Shown: positions 35,901 to 44,143, numbered from the stretch's first letter. The stretch: DNA of 64,000 nt from Polyangiaceae bacterium (GCA_041389725.1 JAWKRG010000011.1:311001-375000), one strand, 5' to 3'. Translations and numbers: made by a program. The notes: generated by a model not told the origin, from the sequence alone.

Positions 35901-37262
35901 ATGAGGAAGTTGGCAGCACTGGCGGTGATGATCGCAACCGCGACGGCGTGTGGCAGCGGTCCCAGCGACGAACCAACCGCCCGCACGACTCTGCGTACTC
36001 AGGAGGCGCCGTTCCTCTCTTATCCTTTAGATCAATTCTTCATGGGAGTGACCTGTGACTACGACTGCTACTACACGCAGTCCGGTAGTCCGCACGCCGC
36101 CCTGGATTTCACGACGGGGCTGGGCCGCCAAGTCGTGCGCGCGGCCGCAGCGGGAGAGATGACCGTACACGGTCAGGTGGGCGGCTGTGGCAACATGATC
36201 ACCATCGATGTCCCCAATGGCTACCAGATCAAGTATTGTCACTTCTCGGAGTATCTGCGTGGCAGCGGACCCGTGCGCCGGGGGGAGGCCATCGGCCGCA
36301 GTGGTGCGACGGGTTACACCGATCCTCCGGGCTACGATCATGTTCACTTCCAGGTGATCGATCCTTCCGGCGCGCGGGTGTCACCCGGATGTCCGCCGGG
36401 CGCGGGTGGAATGTGCAACGACGCTCCAGGTCGCTCTCTCTGGCTCGCCCGTCAAGGTACGGTGCTCAAAGCGAACGAGCCGTTGGCGGAGGCGCTGGCC
36501 GACTTCGACGCGGATGGCTGTAGCGATGTCCTGGGCCGTCGGACTAGCGACAAGACCCTGCGCTTGTACGCCGGAAACTGCGCGGCAGGGTACTCGAAGG
36601 AGAACGAGGTCATTGGACAGCAGTGGTCCGACTTCGAGCACTTGATGGCGGTTGACTTCTCGGGCGACGGCTGTGTCGACGTGGTCGGCCGCCGGAAGAG
36701 CGATCTGTCTCTGCGGATGTACCCAGGCGCGTGCGATGGGCACTTCGCGGCAGAAAACCAGCAGATCGGCAGCTCCTGGGGCGACTTCGACTGGCTCGGC
36801 GGAGGTGACTTCGACGGTGACGGTTGCGCCGACATCCTGGGCCGCCGGAGTAGCGACCGCAGCCTGCGCCTCTACTCCGGAAACTGCGCGTCAGGTTACG
36901 TGAAGGAGAACGTCAAGATCGGGCACGAGTGGGGAGACTTCGAGCACCTCATGGTTGCGGACTTCTCCGGTGACGGTTGCGACGACGTGATAGGTCGGCG
37001 CCGTAGCGACCGCAGTCTGCGCCTTTTCGCTGGCAACTGCGCCGGCGGTTGGCTGGAGACGAACCGCAAGATCGGACACGAGTGGGGCGACTTCGATCAG
37101 CTCTTGGCCCGAGACTTCGACGGTGATGGCTGCATCGATGTCATCGGTCGTCGGGCGAGTGATCGCAGTTTGCGGTTGTATGCCGGTAGCTGCACTGGCG
37201 GTTGGCTGGAAACGAACCGTCCGATCGGAACCGCTTGGGGCGACTTTGACGCACTGTTCTAG
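35901..37262 (+). CDS. M23 (LytM-like) metallopeptidase lipoprotein with FG-GAP repeats
   Basis: 453 residues from ATG 35901, which opens MRKLAALAVMIATATAC and gives a lipobox Cys. The peptidase domain (about 45-190) has HAALDF (HxxxD) and HVHFQV (HxH), the Zn ligands and catalytic His of LytM-type endopeptidases, with GYQIKYCHFSEYL and GEAIGRSGATGYTDPPGYD between. The C-terminal ~270 residues contain five ~48-residue repeats of FG-GAP/VCBS type, each with an Asp-rich calcium loop such as DFDGDGCADILGRR, DFSGDGCVDVVGRR and DFSGDGCDDVIGRR. It is probably an exported peptidoglycan or protein endopeptidase whose propeller-like repeats bind calcium or a surface ligand, a plausible predatory lysis factor, though that is inference. 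Convergent with the FHA/sigma-54 gene. Confidence 0.9.
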   Translation: MRKLAALAVMIATATACGSGPSDEPTARTTLRTQEAPFLSYPLDQFFMGVTCDYDCYYTQSGSPHAALDFTTGLGRQVVRAAAAGEMTVHGQVGGCGNMITIDVPNGYQIKYCHFSEYLRGSGPVRRGEAIGRSGATGYTDPPGYDHVHFQVIDPSGARVSPGCPPGAGGMCNDAPGRSLWLARQGTVLKANEPLAEALADFDADGCSDVLGRRTSDKTLRLYAGNCAAGYSKENEVIGQQWSDFEHLMAVDFSGDGCVDVVGRRKSDLSLRMYPGACDGHFAAENQQIGSSWGDFDWLGGGDFDGDGCADILGRRSSDRSLRLYSGNCASGYVKENVKIGHEWGDFEHLMVADFSGDGCDDVIGRRRSDRSLRLFAGNCAGGWLETNRKIGHEWGDFDQLLARDFDGDGCIDVIGRRASDRSLRLYAGSCTGGWLETNRPIGTAWGDFDALF

Positions 37263-37278
37263 GCCGCGTGGAGTCGAC

Positions 37279-38601
37279 TCAGCGGCCCGAGCGGCGAAGG
37301 CCAAACTCATGCATCTTGTCGATCAGCGTACGCCGGCCGATGCCCAGCTGTTTCGCGGCCCGTGTCTGGTTGCCATCGCAAGCGCGCAACGCTTCTTCGA
37401 TCCGCGCACGCTCGGCTTGCTTCACGACGCTTTTCAAGTCGGTTGCAGTCGGCCGGCCTTGCGGGGAGAGCAGGAAATGCTCCGGCGCCAAGCTTCCGCC
37501 ATTGGCGAGCAGCAAGGCGCGGTCGACCATGTTGCGCAGTTCCCGAACGTTGCCTGGAAAGTCATGGGTTCGAAGCGCGCGCACGCAGCTTTCCGAAAGA
37601 GGCGGCTCGGGCAGACCCGCAGCTCGTGCGGCAAGCCCCAAGAAGAGCCGCGTGAGTCCGGGGACTTCCTCTCGCCTGTGACGCAGTGGCGGAAGTTCGA
37701 CCGGCATGGCCGCCAGGCGAAAGAACAAGTCTTGGCGAAAGCGCCCGGCGGCCACGTCCTCGGCCAGCGGGCGATTAGTTGCGGAAACTACCCGAACGTC
37801 GACACGCCGCGTACTGGTCGCGCCAAGTCTCTGGGTTTCGCCGAGATCGAGCGCGCGAAGCAGCTTTCCCTGCACGGCGAGGGGGAGATCTCCAACTTCG
37901 TCCAAGAACAGACTGCCACCGTCGGCCAACTCGAACAAACCTGGCTTGGCCCCGGTAGCTCCCGTGAAGGCGCCGCGTTCATAGCCGAACATCTCACTCT
38001 CGATGAGCGACTCCGGCAGCGCCGCGCAATTGACCCGGATGAACGGTCCCTCGGCGCGCCGAGAGCAGCGGTGCACGAACTCCGCAGCAACCTCTTTTCC
38101 AACACCTGTTTCACCCGTGAGCAACACACTGACATTCCCAGGTGCGACCAGGCGCAGCAGGCGCGCGACTTCCGCCATCGGGCCCGTTGCTGGCCAGGGG
38201 CTAGGCGCCGTGGGAGATGCTCCGGGGTCTCGAATCTCGATGGCCGTGGGCTGAACCACCAGCGTGGCAGCTCCCATTGCCACCAGCTGCCCCGGATGCA
38301 TTTCGTGGGATTGCCCCTGCTCGAGGACTTGGCCAGCAATACGCAAGCCGTTGGAGCTCCCCAAGTCACGAATCGAGATCAGATCGTCAATGCGCAACTC
38401 CGCATGCAGTCGCGACACGGAGGCGTGGTCAACCTGCAGCGAAGCCTCGCTGCTTCGACCCAACGTAAGGACCGTTCCGCGTTCCAAGGTGCGCGCGATC
38501 ACGTGCTCGCCCCACATCACCAACAGGCGAGGCTTTTGCCCCGCAGCTTCCGCCGCGGCCCAGGCATACGACGCAGTGCGTTGCTCCGACTCGGAACTCA
38601 T
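37279..38601 (-). CDS. FHA-domain sigma-54-dependent transcriptional activator
   Basis: 440 residues from ATG 38601 (a TTG at 38628 is possible). The FHA domain (about 25-110) has LTLGRSSEASLQVDHASVSR and LHAELRIDDLISIRDLGSSNG, matching phosphothreonine recognition. The AAA+ central domain has Walker A GETGVGKE, the sigma-54-contacting GAFTGA loop, and Walker B FLDEVGDLP. The C-terminal HTH is Fis-type (TRAAKQLGIGRRTLIDKM). This domain set is a myxobacterial speciality in which Ser/Thr-kinase phosphorylation of partners is sensed by the FHA. It is divergent from the kinase operon (38737-41938) with 135 bp between starts, so this kinase may act in its input pathway. No clear sigma-54 promoter is visible in the shared spacer. 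Confidence 0.95.
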   Translation of the reverse strand: MSSESEQRTASYAWAAAEAAGQKPRLLVMWGEHVIARTLERGTVLTLGRSSEASLQVDHASVSRLHAELRIDDLISIRDLGSSNGLRIAGQVLEQGQSHEMHPGQLVAMGAATLVVQPTAIEIRDPGASPTAPSPWPATGPMAEVARLLRLVAPGNVSVLLTGETGVGKEVAAEFVHRCSRRAEGPFIRVNCAALPESLIESEMFGYERGAFTGATGAKPGLFELADGGSLFLDEVGDLPLAVQGKLLRALDLGETQRLGATSTRRVDVRVVSATNRPLAEDVAAGRFRQDLFFRLAAMPVELPPLRHRREEVPGLTRLFLGLAARAAGLPEPPLSESCVRALRTHDFPGNVRELRNMVDRALLLANGGSLAPEHFLLSPQGRPTATDLKSVVKQAERARIEEALRACDGNQTRAAKQLGIGRRTLIDKMHEFGLRRSGR

Positions 38602-38736
38602 CGCCGACTCGCTTTCAACTCGACCCAAGCGATTCTAACACGCCGCGAGGGGGCCCGACTGTGGCTGCTCCCGCAGGAACTCCCTTCAGTCTATACTCGT
38701 GGGACGGTGCTTCCCGCGTCGCAACCTGGGGGCCGA

Positions 38737-40254
38737 ATGGTTGGCCGCTACGCGATTTTTGGAGAGCTCGCTGCAGGCGGGATGGCCTCGGTGCATTTGG
38801 GTCGACTACTGGGACCCGCGGGTTTCTCGCGGACCGTCGCCATCAAACGCTTGCACCCGATGTTCGCCAAGGACCCGGAATTCCTGGCAATGCTCTTGGA
38901 CGAGGCGCGCCTGGCGTCGCGGATCCAGCATCCGAACGTCGTTTCCACACTGGACGTGGTGGTGGCGCCTGGCGAAGTGCTGGTCGTGATGGAGTACGTG
39001 CAGGGGGAGTCACTGGCCAGGCTAGCTCGCGCCTGCGGCAAGGAGGGGATTGCCCTGGAAGTCGTCAGCGCCATCATGACGGGTGCGCTCGATGGGCTTC
39101 AGGCTGCGCACATGGCGAAGTCCGCCTCGGGTGAAGCGTTGGAGATCGTGCATCGCGACATCTCGCCGCAGAACATCCTCGTCGGTACTGATGGGGTTGC
39201 GCGGGTGGCGGACTTCGGGGTGGCCAAAGCCGCGCGCCGCGTCTCCCACACAGATTCGGGCCAGATCAAAGGCAAGATCAGCTACATGGCGCCGGAGCAG
39301 CTCACTCGCGACGATGTCGATGGGCGAGCCGATGTGTTTGCGGCAGGCGCCGTGCTGTGGGAGTTGGTCACGCGCAAGCGTCTGTTCGTTGGCACCGACC
39401 CAGCGCGTGTCATGCACCGCGTCCTCTACGAGCCCATTCCGGCCCCGAGTGAGATCAACCCGGACGTACCTTCGGGGCTCGACGAAGTAGTGATGGGCGC
39501 ACTGCAGCGAGACCGCGAGCAGCGGTTCGCGAGCGCAGAGGCTATGGCTCTGGCGTTGGAACGAGTCATCCCGCCTGCTCCGCGCAGGGCCGTCGCGGAC
39601 TGGGTCGAACGGACCGCCTCGGAAAGCCTGCGCCAGAGAGGCCAGCTTTTGGAAGAAGTCGAGCGCCAGGAGGCGACTGTGACCTTCGACAGCGCCACCG
39701 ATTTGGCTCGCGCGATCGGGCTGGAACACACCGCCAGCACGACGTCGCTGCTCTTCGACGAAAGCGAACCAGAGAGTTCGCGAGTCCGCACGCTGCTCGC
39801 TTCGTCTGCGCCAACGAGTCTCCCCGCGCTCAACCCCGCGCAGCCAAACACTCCTTCGCGTGTCGGGGAACTCGTGGCAAAGGAGCCGCGCCAGCGTGCC
39901 GTCGTGGCCGGCGTGGTCCTGGGATGCATCTGCTTTGCCGGCGTCGGCATCGTCGTCTACTCGGCTCGTGGTGAGCCCGAAGCGCCACCCACTCTCAATC
40001 GAGGCGGCTACATGGTTGCCGTTCCCGCCGCCCGGGTGACTCCGCCAACTCCCGACTCGAGCGCCGCCGAGGCGTCAGCGTCGGCTCCAGCCCCTCTCAC
40101 AGCGGTAGCGCCTGCAGTCCGACCCAAAGTGCTCCCGACACCGAAGCTCGCGCACAAGCCGCCCGCGCCCGCTGGAAATGCAAATTGCAGTCCGCCCTAC
40201 GTGCTTCTGCCTGGCGGGATCAAACGATTCAAAAGCGAGTGTTTGGGGAAATGA
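38737..40254 (+). CDS. Membrane-anchored Ser/Thr protein kinase
   Basis: 505 residues from ATG 38737, which has a GGGGG run just upstream; a GTG at 38707 would add 10 residues, and family members often do extend that far before GRY. Kinase domain about 3-265: ELAAGGMASV, ATP Lys in VAIKRL (K37), HRDISPQN (139-146) and DFG (159-161), all intact. A Ser/Glu-rich juxtamembrane region is followed by one TM (about 387-408, VLGCICFAGVGIVVYS). A Pro/Ala-rich external tail ends in NCSPPYVLLPGGIKRFKSEC, whose two cysteines may form a disulfide. It overlaps the next gene by 4 bp (ATGA). A TATACT at 38692-38697 could be a -10 box. Possible input to the divergent FHA regulator. Confidence 0.92.
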   Translation: MVGRYAIFGELAAGGMASVHLGRLLGPAGFSRTVAIKRLHPMFAKDPEFLAMLLDEARLASRIQHPNVVSTLDVVVAPGEVLVVMEYVQGESLARLARACGKEGIALEVVSAIMTGALDGLQAAHMAKSASGEALEIVHRDISPQNILVGTDGVARVADFGVAKAARRVSHTDSGQIKGKISYMAPEQLTRDDVDGRADVFAAGAVLWELVTRKRLFVGTDPARVMHRVLYEPIPAPSEINPDVPSGLDEVVMGALQRDREQRFASAEAMALALERVIPPAPRRAVADWVERTASESLRQRGQLLEEVERQEATVTFDSATDLARAIGLEHTASTTSLLFDESEPESSRVRTLLASSAPTSLPALNPAQPNTPSRVGELVAKEPRQRAVVAGVVLGCICFAGVGIVVYSARGEPEAPPTLNRGGYMVAVPAARVTPPTPDSSAAEASASAPAPLTAVAPAVRPKVLPTPKLAHKPPAPAGNANCSPPYVLLPGGIKRFKSECLGK

Positions 40255-41081
40255 GACTCCGCGCGGCTTGGTCGCTACATTCGTGTTGCGCGCTGTTCGC
40301 GTCCGTCGCGAACGGCCAAGAGATTCAGCAATGTGTCGCGGCGCATGAGTCAGCGCAGCGGGAAGAGAAGGCGGAGCGCTTGCTGCGCGCACGCGAACTC
40401 TACGCCCAGTGCAGCGCCGCTGCCTGTCCGGATCTCGTTCGCAATGAATGCGCCAGGCTGGGCAAAGAGCTGATTCGCCGCATCCCAAGCATTCGCGTGC
40501 GCGTGATCGGCGCAACCGGGCCCGTGGTTCTCGAGATCGACGAGCAGGACTGGGCGTCGATTCCTGACTCGCCCATTGCCGTCGATCCGGGAACCCGCGT
40601 CGTTCGCGTCACGCCCAAAGGGGGAACGACACTGGTTCGAGAGCTGGAGATCGAAGCAAGCAGCAGCGAGGACGTCCAGTTCGACTTGAGGCCGCGTGCA
40701 GCACCGCCCGACGACCAGAAGCCCTCCCGCAAGGGGCTGCCCACGGCCGCCTACGTTGCCGGTGGCGTGGGACTCCTGGGCTTTGCTGGCTTCGCTGGCT
40801 TCGGCTTGGCAGGTCGCAGCAAGCAAGACGAATTGGACGCCTGCAAGGGCAGCTGCACGGATCACGGTCTCTATGACGACATGAAGGCGAACTACCTGGT
40901 GGCAGATATCTCGCTCGGCGTTGGTCTTGCGGCCACGGCACTCGCCGTGTACTTCGTCGTCGATTCGTCGAGTGGCGATGCAGCGGCAGAGGAAGCGCGT
41001 CCGAAGCCGCGGCGCCATCCGTGGCTGGCTCTGGGCGCCAAACCCGGTTTCGCGGAGCTCCACCTAGGCGGGAACTTCTGA
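40251..41081 (+). CDS. Exported two-TM protein with PEGA-like region
   Basis: 276 residues, ATG at 40251 overlapping the kinase stop (ATGA). Signal peptide MRLRAAWSLHSCCALF ends near VANGQ. The next ~80 residues are helical with cysteines (CVAAHESAQREEKAERLL, YAQCSAAACPDLVRNEC). A beta segment IRVRVIGATGPVVLEIDE and GTRVVRVTPKGGTTLVREL resembles PEGA-type surface domains. Two hydrophobic segments follow (about 165-185 and 222-242), with a C-terminal Arg/Pro-rich tail. Proteins of this build commonly follow Ser/Thr kinases in myxobacteria and are annotated as PEGA or hypothetical. Probable partner or sensor for the kinase. Confidence 0.75.
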   Translation: MRLRAAWSLHSCCALFASVANGQEIQQCVAAHESAQREEKAERLLRARELYAQCSAAACPDLVRNECARLGKELIRRIPSIRVRVIGATGPVVLEIDEQDWASIPDSPIAVDPGTRVVRVTPKGGTTLVRELEIEASSSEDVQFDLRPRAAPPDDQKPSRKGLPTAAYVAGGVGLLGFAGFAGFGLAGRSKQDELDACKGSCTDHGLYDDMKANYLVADISLGVGLAATALAVYFVVDSSSGDAAAEEARPKPRRHPWLALGAKPGFAELHLGGNF

Positions 41082-41938
41082 TGCGCTTGGACAAGGGTCT
41101 CTTGCCGTTGCTGTCCCTGGTCGCAGGATGCTCGCTGATCGTTGGAAGCGAGGATGAGTACTTCGGCAGCGATCCTGGGAACCACATAGCGGACGCTTCT
41201 GCTACGGGCGGCGTCGCGGGCATCGCCTCGGGTCAGAGCGGACTTGGCGCTGCGCCCGGGGGAGGAGGCGCGGTATCAGGCGGCGCGGCAGGCCTGCCAA
41301 GCGGTGGAGCGACCTCAGGGGGCACGAGCAGCGGCGGAGCAGGCACTAACGCGGGTGGCGTGCCCGGTGGCGGCGGGGCGCCGAGCGGTGGAACGGGAGG
41401 CACCGGCGGGACGCCGAGCGGTGGAACGGGAGGCAGCGGCGGAACGAACACGGGCGGTGGCGGCACCGGCGGTGGTTGCACACCGAGCTGCAGCGGCAAA
41501 CAGTGTGGCGACAACGGTTGCGGTACTGGCACCTGCGGCACGTGCGGTGGATCGTCGACTTGTTCCAACGGCAAGTGCGTGTGCGTTCCGAACTGCAGCG
41601 GCAAGCAGTGTGGTGACAACGGTTGCGGTACCGGCACCTGCGGCATGTGCGGCTCGGGGACTACCTGCAACGGCTCGAGTTGCGTGCCAAGCTGTGTGCC
41701 CCACGGAGGGGCTTGCACGCAGACGGGAGAATGCTGCACCGACGTCGTCTTTTCGCCTAGTTGCCAAGCGAATGTATGCTGCACGGTTCAAACGGGCGTT
41801 GCGTGCAACAAGAAGAGTGATTGTTGTGGCGCGTTGCGGGACTGCGTCAACTTCAAGTGCTGCAAGATCAGCGGACAGGGTTGCGCGGATCCGAGCCAGT
41901 GTTGCTCAGGCGTATGTTCCGGTTCAGTTTGCACCTAG
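41081..41938 (+). CDS. Cys-repeat lipoprotein (SEDEYFG family)
   Basis: 285 residues; the ATG at 41081 overlaps the preceding stop (TGATG). MRLDKGLLPLLSLVAGC gives a lipobox, followed by SLIVGSEDEYFGSDPGNH, shared with the protein at 34930. A Gly/Ser/Thr linker (about 40-130) is followed by two copies of CSGKQCGDNGCGTGTCG, and then Cys-dense segments (CVPHGGACTQTGECC, NKKSDCCGALRDC, CCKISGQGCADPSQCC). About 28 cysteines in all point to a disulfide-rich surface protein. As the third gene of the kinase operon it might be its extracellular effector or sensor. Family unnamed. Confidence 0.8.
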   Translation: MRLDKGLLPLLSLVAGCSLIVGSEDEYFGSDPGNHIADASATGGVAGIASGQSGLGAAPGGGGAVSGGAAGLPSGGATSGGTSSGGAGTNAGGVPGGGGAPSGGTGGTGGTPSGGTGGSGGTNTGGGGTGGGCTPSCSGKQCGDNGCGTGTCGTCGGSSTCSNGKCVCVPNCSGKQCGDNGCGTGTCGMCGSGTTCNGSSCVPSCVPHGGACTQTGECCTDVVFSPSCQANVCCTVQTGVACNKKSDCCGALRDCVNFKCCKISGQGCADPSQCCSGVCSGSVCT

Positions 41939-41990
41939 CTTCGAGATCGCGTGTGATCCGCATCCTGGGCGGCCCGGCGACACAATCCCC

Positions 41991-42437
41991 TCAGCCGTCG
42001 CCGGTGCCGCGTGCCATGGGCGGCAGTCCCATGACACCGGCGATGCGCGAGTACACGCCGCCGAACACGCCCGCGCCCACCAGCGTTCCCGCGAAGGCCG
42101 CGATCGCGTAGAGCTTGCCTTCGCCGATGCTGACCAAGATGGGACCCGGGCACATGCCCGTGACGGCCCAGCCGATGCCGAACAGCGCGCCCCCCACGAT
42201 GTTGCCGCGATGTTTCGGTTTCTCTTCGAGCTGCACCTTGGCTCCGGACAGCACGCGCCCTCGCCGCTTTGCGAGCCAGAGCCCGGGCGCGGTGAGCACG
42301 ACGGCAGTGCCCATGATGCCGTAGAGCTGGAAGTCCTCGAACAAGAACATCTTCTGGATCAGGTCGTAGTCGGCAGCGCCGCTGCGACTCAGGGTCCAGC
42401 CAAACACGAGACCGAAGAGCAGGTACACCAGCGGCAT
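41991..42437 (-). CDS. YeeE/YedE-family sulfur transporter, half 2
   Basis: 148 residues, inner-membrane protein with about four hydrophobic segments. Start ATG 42437 overlaps the stop of the upstream partner. Signature segments are NIVGGALFGIGWAVTGMCPG and SIGEGKLYAIAAFAGTLVG; TGMCPGP carries the family's conserved cysteine that binds thiosulfate or sulfide in YeeE. Together with 42437-42949 it forms the split two-subunit form, in which each gene encodes half of the fold. A longer in-frame upstream extension exists, but it overlaps the partner gene. Likely imports or exports a reduced sulfur compound; a sulfide-dioxygenase or rhodanese partner is not in the window. Confidence 0.85.
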   Translation of the reverse strand: MPLVYLLFGLVFGWTLSRSGAADYDLIQKMFLFEDFQLYGIMGTAVVLTAPGLWLAKRRGRVLSGAKVQLEEKPKHRGNIVGGALFGIGWAVTGMCPGPILVSIGEGKLYAIAAFAGTLVGAGVFGGVYSRIAGVMGLPPMARGTGDG

Positions 42438-42949
42438 CAGTGAGCTCCCAGCACGCGATAGACGAGGTTGGAGGTGATGATGCCAGCCGCCATGAAGCTC
42501 AAGGTGCTGACCAGTCCCGACTTCTCGAAGTTGGACAGTCCGAAGATGCCGTGGCCGCTCGTGCAACCGCCAGCTAGCCGAGTGCCAAAGCCCACCAACA
42601 AACCGCCGCCGAACATGATGGCGACCTTCGCAGCGGGGCCCGGGTGAAAGACCTCATCCATCATTCCCGCGCTCCACGTCGGGTGCCACCCTCCCCCCAC
42701 CACCGCGGAGAGCGCCCCACCCAACACCAGTCCGATTAGCAGCGGAAGGCGCCAGGCGTTGGACGCGACCAGGGCGCTGCGCGTGAAGTAGGGAGCCTTC
42801 ACTACCAACGAGCATACGTTCTCGAAGCCCGTCGAAATGCCGAGCCTTCGGTTGGTGAGCCAGAGCAATCCAAGTGTGACGAGTGCGACCCCCGCGCCCC
42901 CCCATGCCCAGTGGTAGGGCGTCAGGTCGTTGAGAATCAGGGTCTTCAT
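42437..42949 (-). CDS. YeeE/YedE-family sulfur transporter, half 1
   Basis: 170 residues from ATG 42949 (MKTLILNDLTPYHWAW), about five membrane segments. It has IMFGGGLLVGFGTRLAGGCT followed by SGHGIFGLS, the GGCTSGH motif of the YeeE/YedE sulfur-transport family with its substrate Cys, and a helix ending IITSNLVYRVLGAH. The gene overlaps the start of the downstream half by 1 bp (TGATG), so the two are coupled. Similar pairs are annotated DUF6691/YeeE. Start chosen at ATG 42949 because further upstream the frame is Arg-rich and not membrane-like. Confidence 0.87.
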   Translation of the reverse strand: MKTLILNDLTPYHWAWGGAGVALVTLGLLWLTNRRLGISTGFENVCSLVVKAPYFTRSALVASNAWRLPLLIGLVLGGALSAVVGGGWHPTWSAGMMDEVFHPGPAAKVAIMFGGGLLVGFGTRLAGGCTSGHGIFGLSNFEKSGLVSTLSFMAAGIITSNLVYRVLGAH

Positions 42950-43165
42950 GGCGGGCGCATGTAGCGCCAGGCCAACGCCCTTGCCACGTCTGCGCCCCCG
43001 CAAGATCACGCAGAGACGCCGCGCCCGGCGCGCGGCGAGGCTGCACTCGCGCCGGCTCGATTCGCCCCAAAATCCCCGGCAACTAGGGCGAGAGCGCGTG
43101 GGGTCTTGACCCACGCCGTGACCATGATAATAGCCGCGGTCCGCTCCGCCGTTTTCGGCGGCTCC

Positions 43166-43238
43166 GGGTCATTAGCTCAATTGGTAGAGCAGCGGACTCT
43201 TAATCCGTTGGCTGAAGGTTCGAGTCCTTCATGACCCA
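43166..43238 (+). tRNA. tRNA-Lys (anticodon CTT)
   Basis: Cloverleaf on the plus strand: acceptor GGGTCAT/ATGACCC, D stem GCTC/GAGC, anticodon stem GCGGA/TCCGT around CTCTTAA (anticodon CTT), T arm GAAGG-TTCGAGT-CCTTC, discriminator A, with CTA rather than CCA following. Its last 17 bases begin a 147-bp direct repeat. Confidence 0.95.
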
Positions 43239-43619
43239 CTAGATCGCCCAGAGCGTCTTTAGCGCAACGAAGCGCGGACCTGTGTGGCGGACTCGGTCCT
43301 CATGGGCGACGTGGGTCGTCCCTAGATCGAGGTGAGAGTCGCGGCGTGGCACTGTTTGCCGCCGGCGCGAGTCCTTCATGACCCACTAGATCGCCCCGAG
43401 CGTCTTTAGCGCAACGAAGCGCGGACCTGTGTGGCGGACTCGGTCCTCATGGGCGACGTGGGTCGTCCCTAGATCGAGGTGAGAATCGCGGCGTGGCACT
43501 GTTTGCCGCCGGCGCGAGTCCTTCATGACCCACTAGATCGCCCCGAGCGTCTTTAGCGCAACGAAGCGCGGACCTGTGTGGCGGAGTCGGTCCTCATGGG
43601 CGACGTGGCTCGTCCCTAA
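43221..43619. repeat. Three 147-bp direct repeats carrying the tRNA-Lys 3' end
   Basis: Copies at 43221-43367, 43368-43514 and a truncated third from 43515 to about 43619. Each starts with the tRNA-Lys T-arm/acceptor sequence (CGAGTCCTTCATGACCC), so the tRNA 3' end is present three times, only the first being part of a functional tRNA. Copies differ by a few bases. Each contains small hairpins (GCGC-AACGAA-GCGC and GGGCGAC-GTGG-GTCGTCC). Period confirmed by the GTCCTTCATG positions 43224, 43371 and 43518. Confidence 0.9.
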
Positions 43620-43627
43620 CTCCCGCC

Positions 43628-43888
43628 TCACGGACACGAGCACAGGGGATCCCCGGGCGCGCAATTGCACTCCTTCCTCGGCGCACCGCCGTCGTCCGCT
43701 TTGCGCTTCTCCTGGTCTGCGCCCGGTGCCTGGCCCGCGCGTGCCCCGGCCTGCTGTTTGCGAGCTTCCAGCTCTGCCTGCTCCCTCTCCAGGGCCTTGC
43801 GTGCCTTCTCGGCGTCCTTGTTGCAGGCGGAAACCAACAACGGGAACGCGAGCGCGAACAAGACGGCTGCGGGCGAACGCTTCAGCAT
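43628..43888 (-). CDS. Small lipoprotein with coiled coil, unknown
   Basis: 86 residues from ATG 43888. The start is supported by an AAGGAA ribosome-binding site 5-6 bp upstream; an ATG at 43903 is an alternative. MLKRSPAAVLFALAFPLLVS then AC gives the lipobox. The mature chain is an acidic/basic helix (DAEKARKALEREQAELEARK) likely to form a coiled coil, ending in KECNCAPGDPLCSC with five Cys. Similar to small Lpp-like or murein-linked lipoproteins in shape only. It ends directly beside the tRNA-Lys repeat array. Confidence 0.68.
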   Translation of the reverse strand: MLKRSPAAVLFALAFPLLVSACNKDAEKARKALEREQAELEARKQQAGARAGQAPGADQEKRKADDGGAPRKECNCAPGDPLCSCP

Positions 43889-44143
43889 TTGGTTCCTTTC
43901 CATCGGCCGCCACGGAGCCCACGAATCGTGGGAAGCACTCGCCAGCCAACGATGAAGAGAACCTATCAAGGGAGTGGATGAGGGTCGAGAACGTCGTGTC
44001 GACCTCCGGTCCCGTGCAGTCGCACGCGCGCGCCGTAGCGTCGTCGCCGCTCGGGTTGGTTGGGTCTCGTCGCGCTGCGCCCCGGCACGCGCGTCCCGCA
44101 CATTTCGTCGCCTTGCGCGTGGTCCGGCGTACCGCTTGGCAGC

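Noticed and set aside
43345..43362. TGGCACTGTTTGC inside the 147-bp repeats as a sigma-54 promoter
   Set aside because: The GG-GC spacing is two bases shorter than the -24/-12 consensus requires, and no sigma-54 target gene follows directly.
43368..43619. Additional tRNA genes in the 147-bp repeats
   Set aside because: Only the T-arm/acceptor 3' half recurs; D arm and anticodon arm are absent, so the copies are not tRNAs.
43221..43619. CRISPR-like array
   Set aside because: Units are 147 bp contiguous with no spacers, and no cas genes are nearby.
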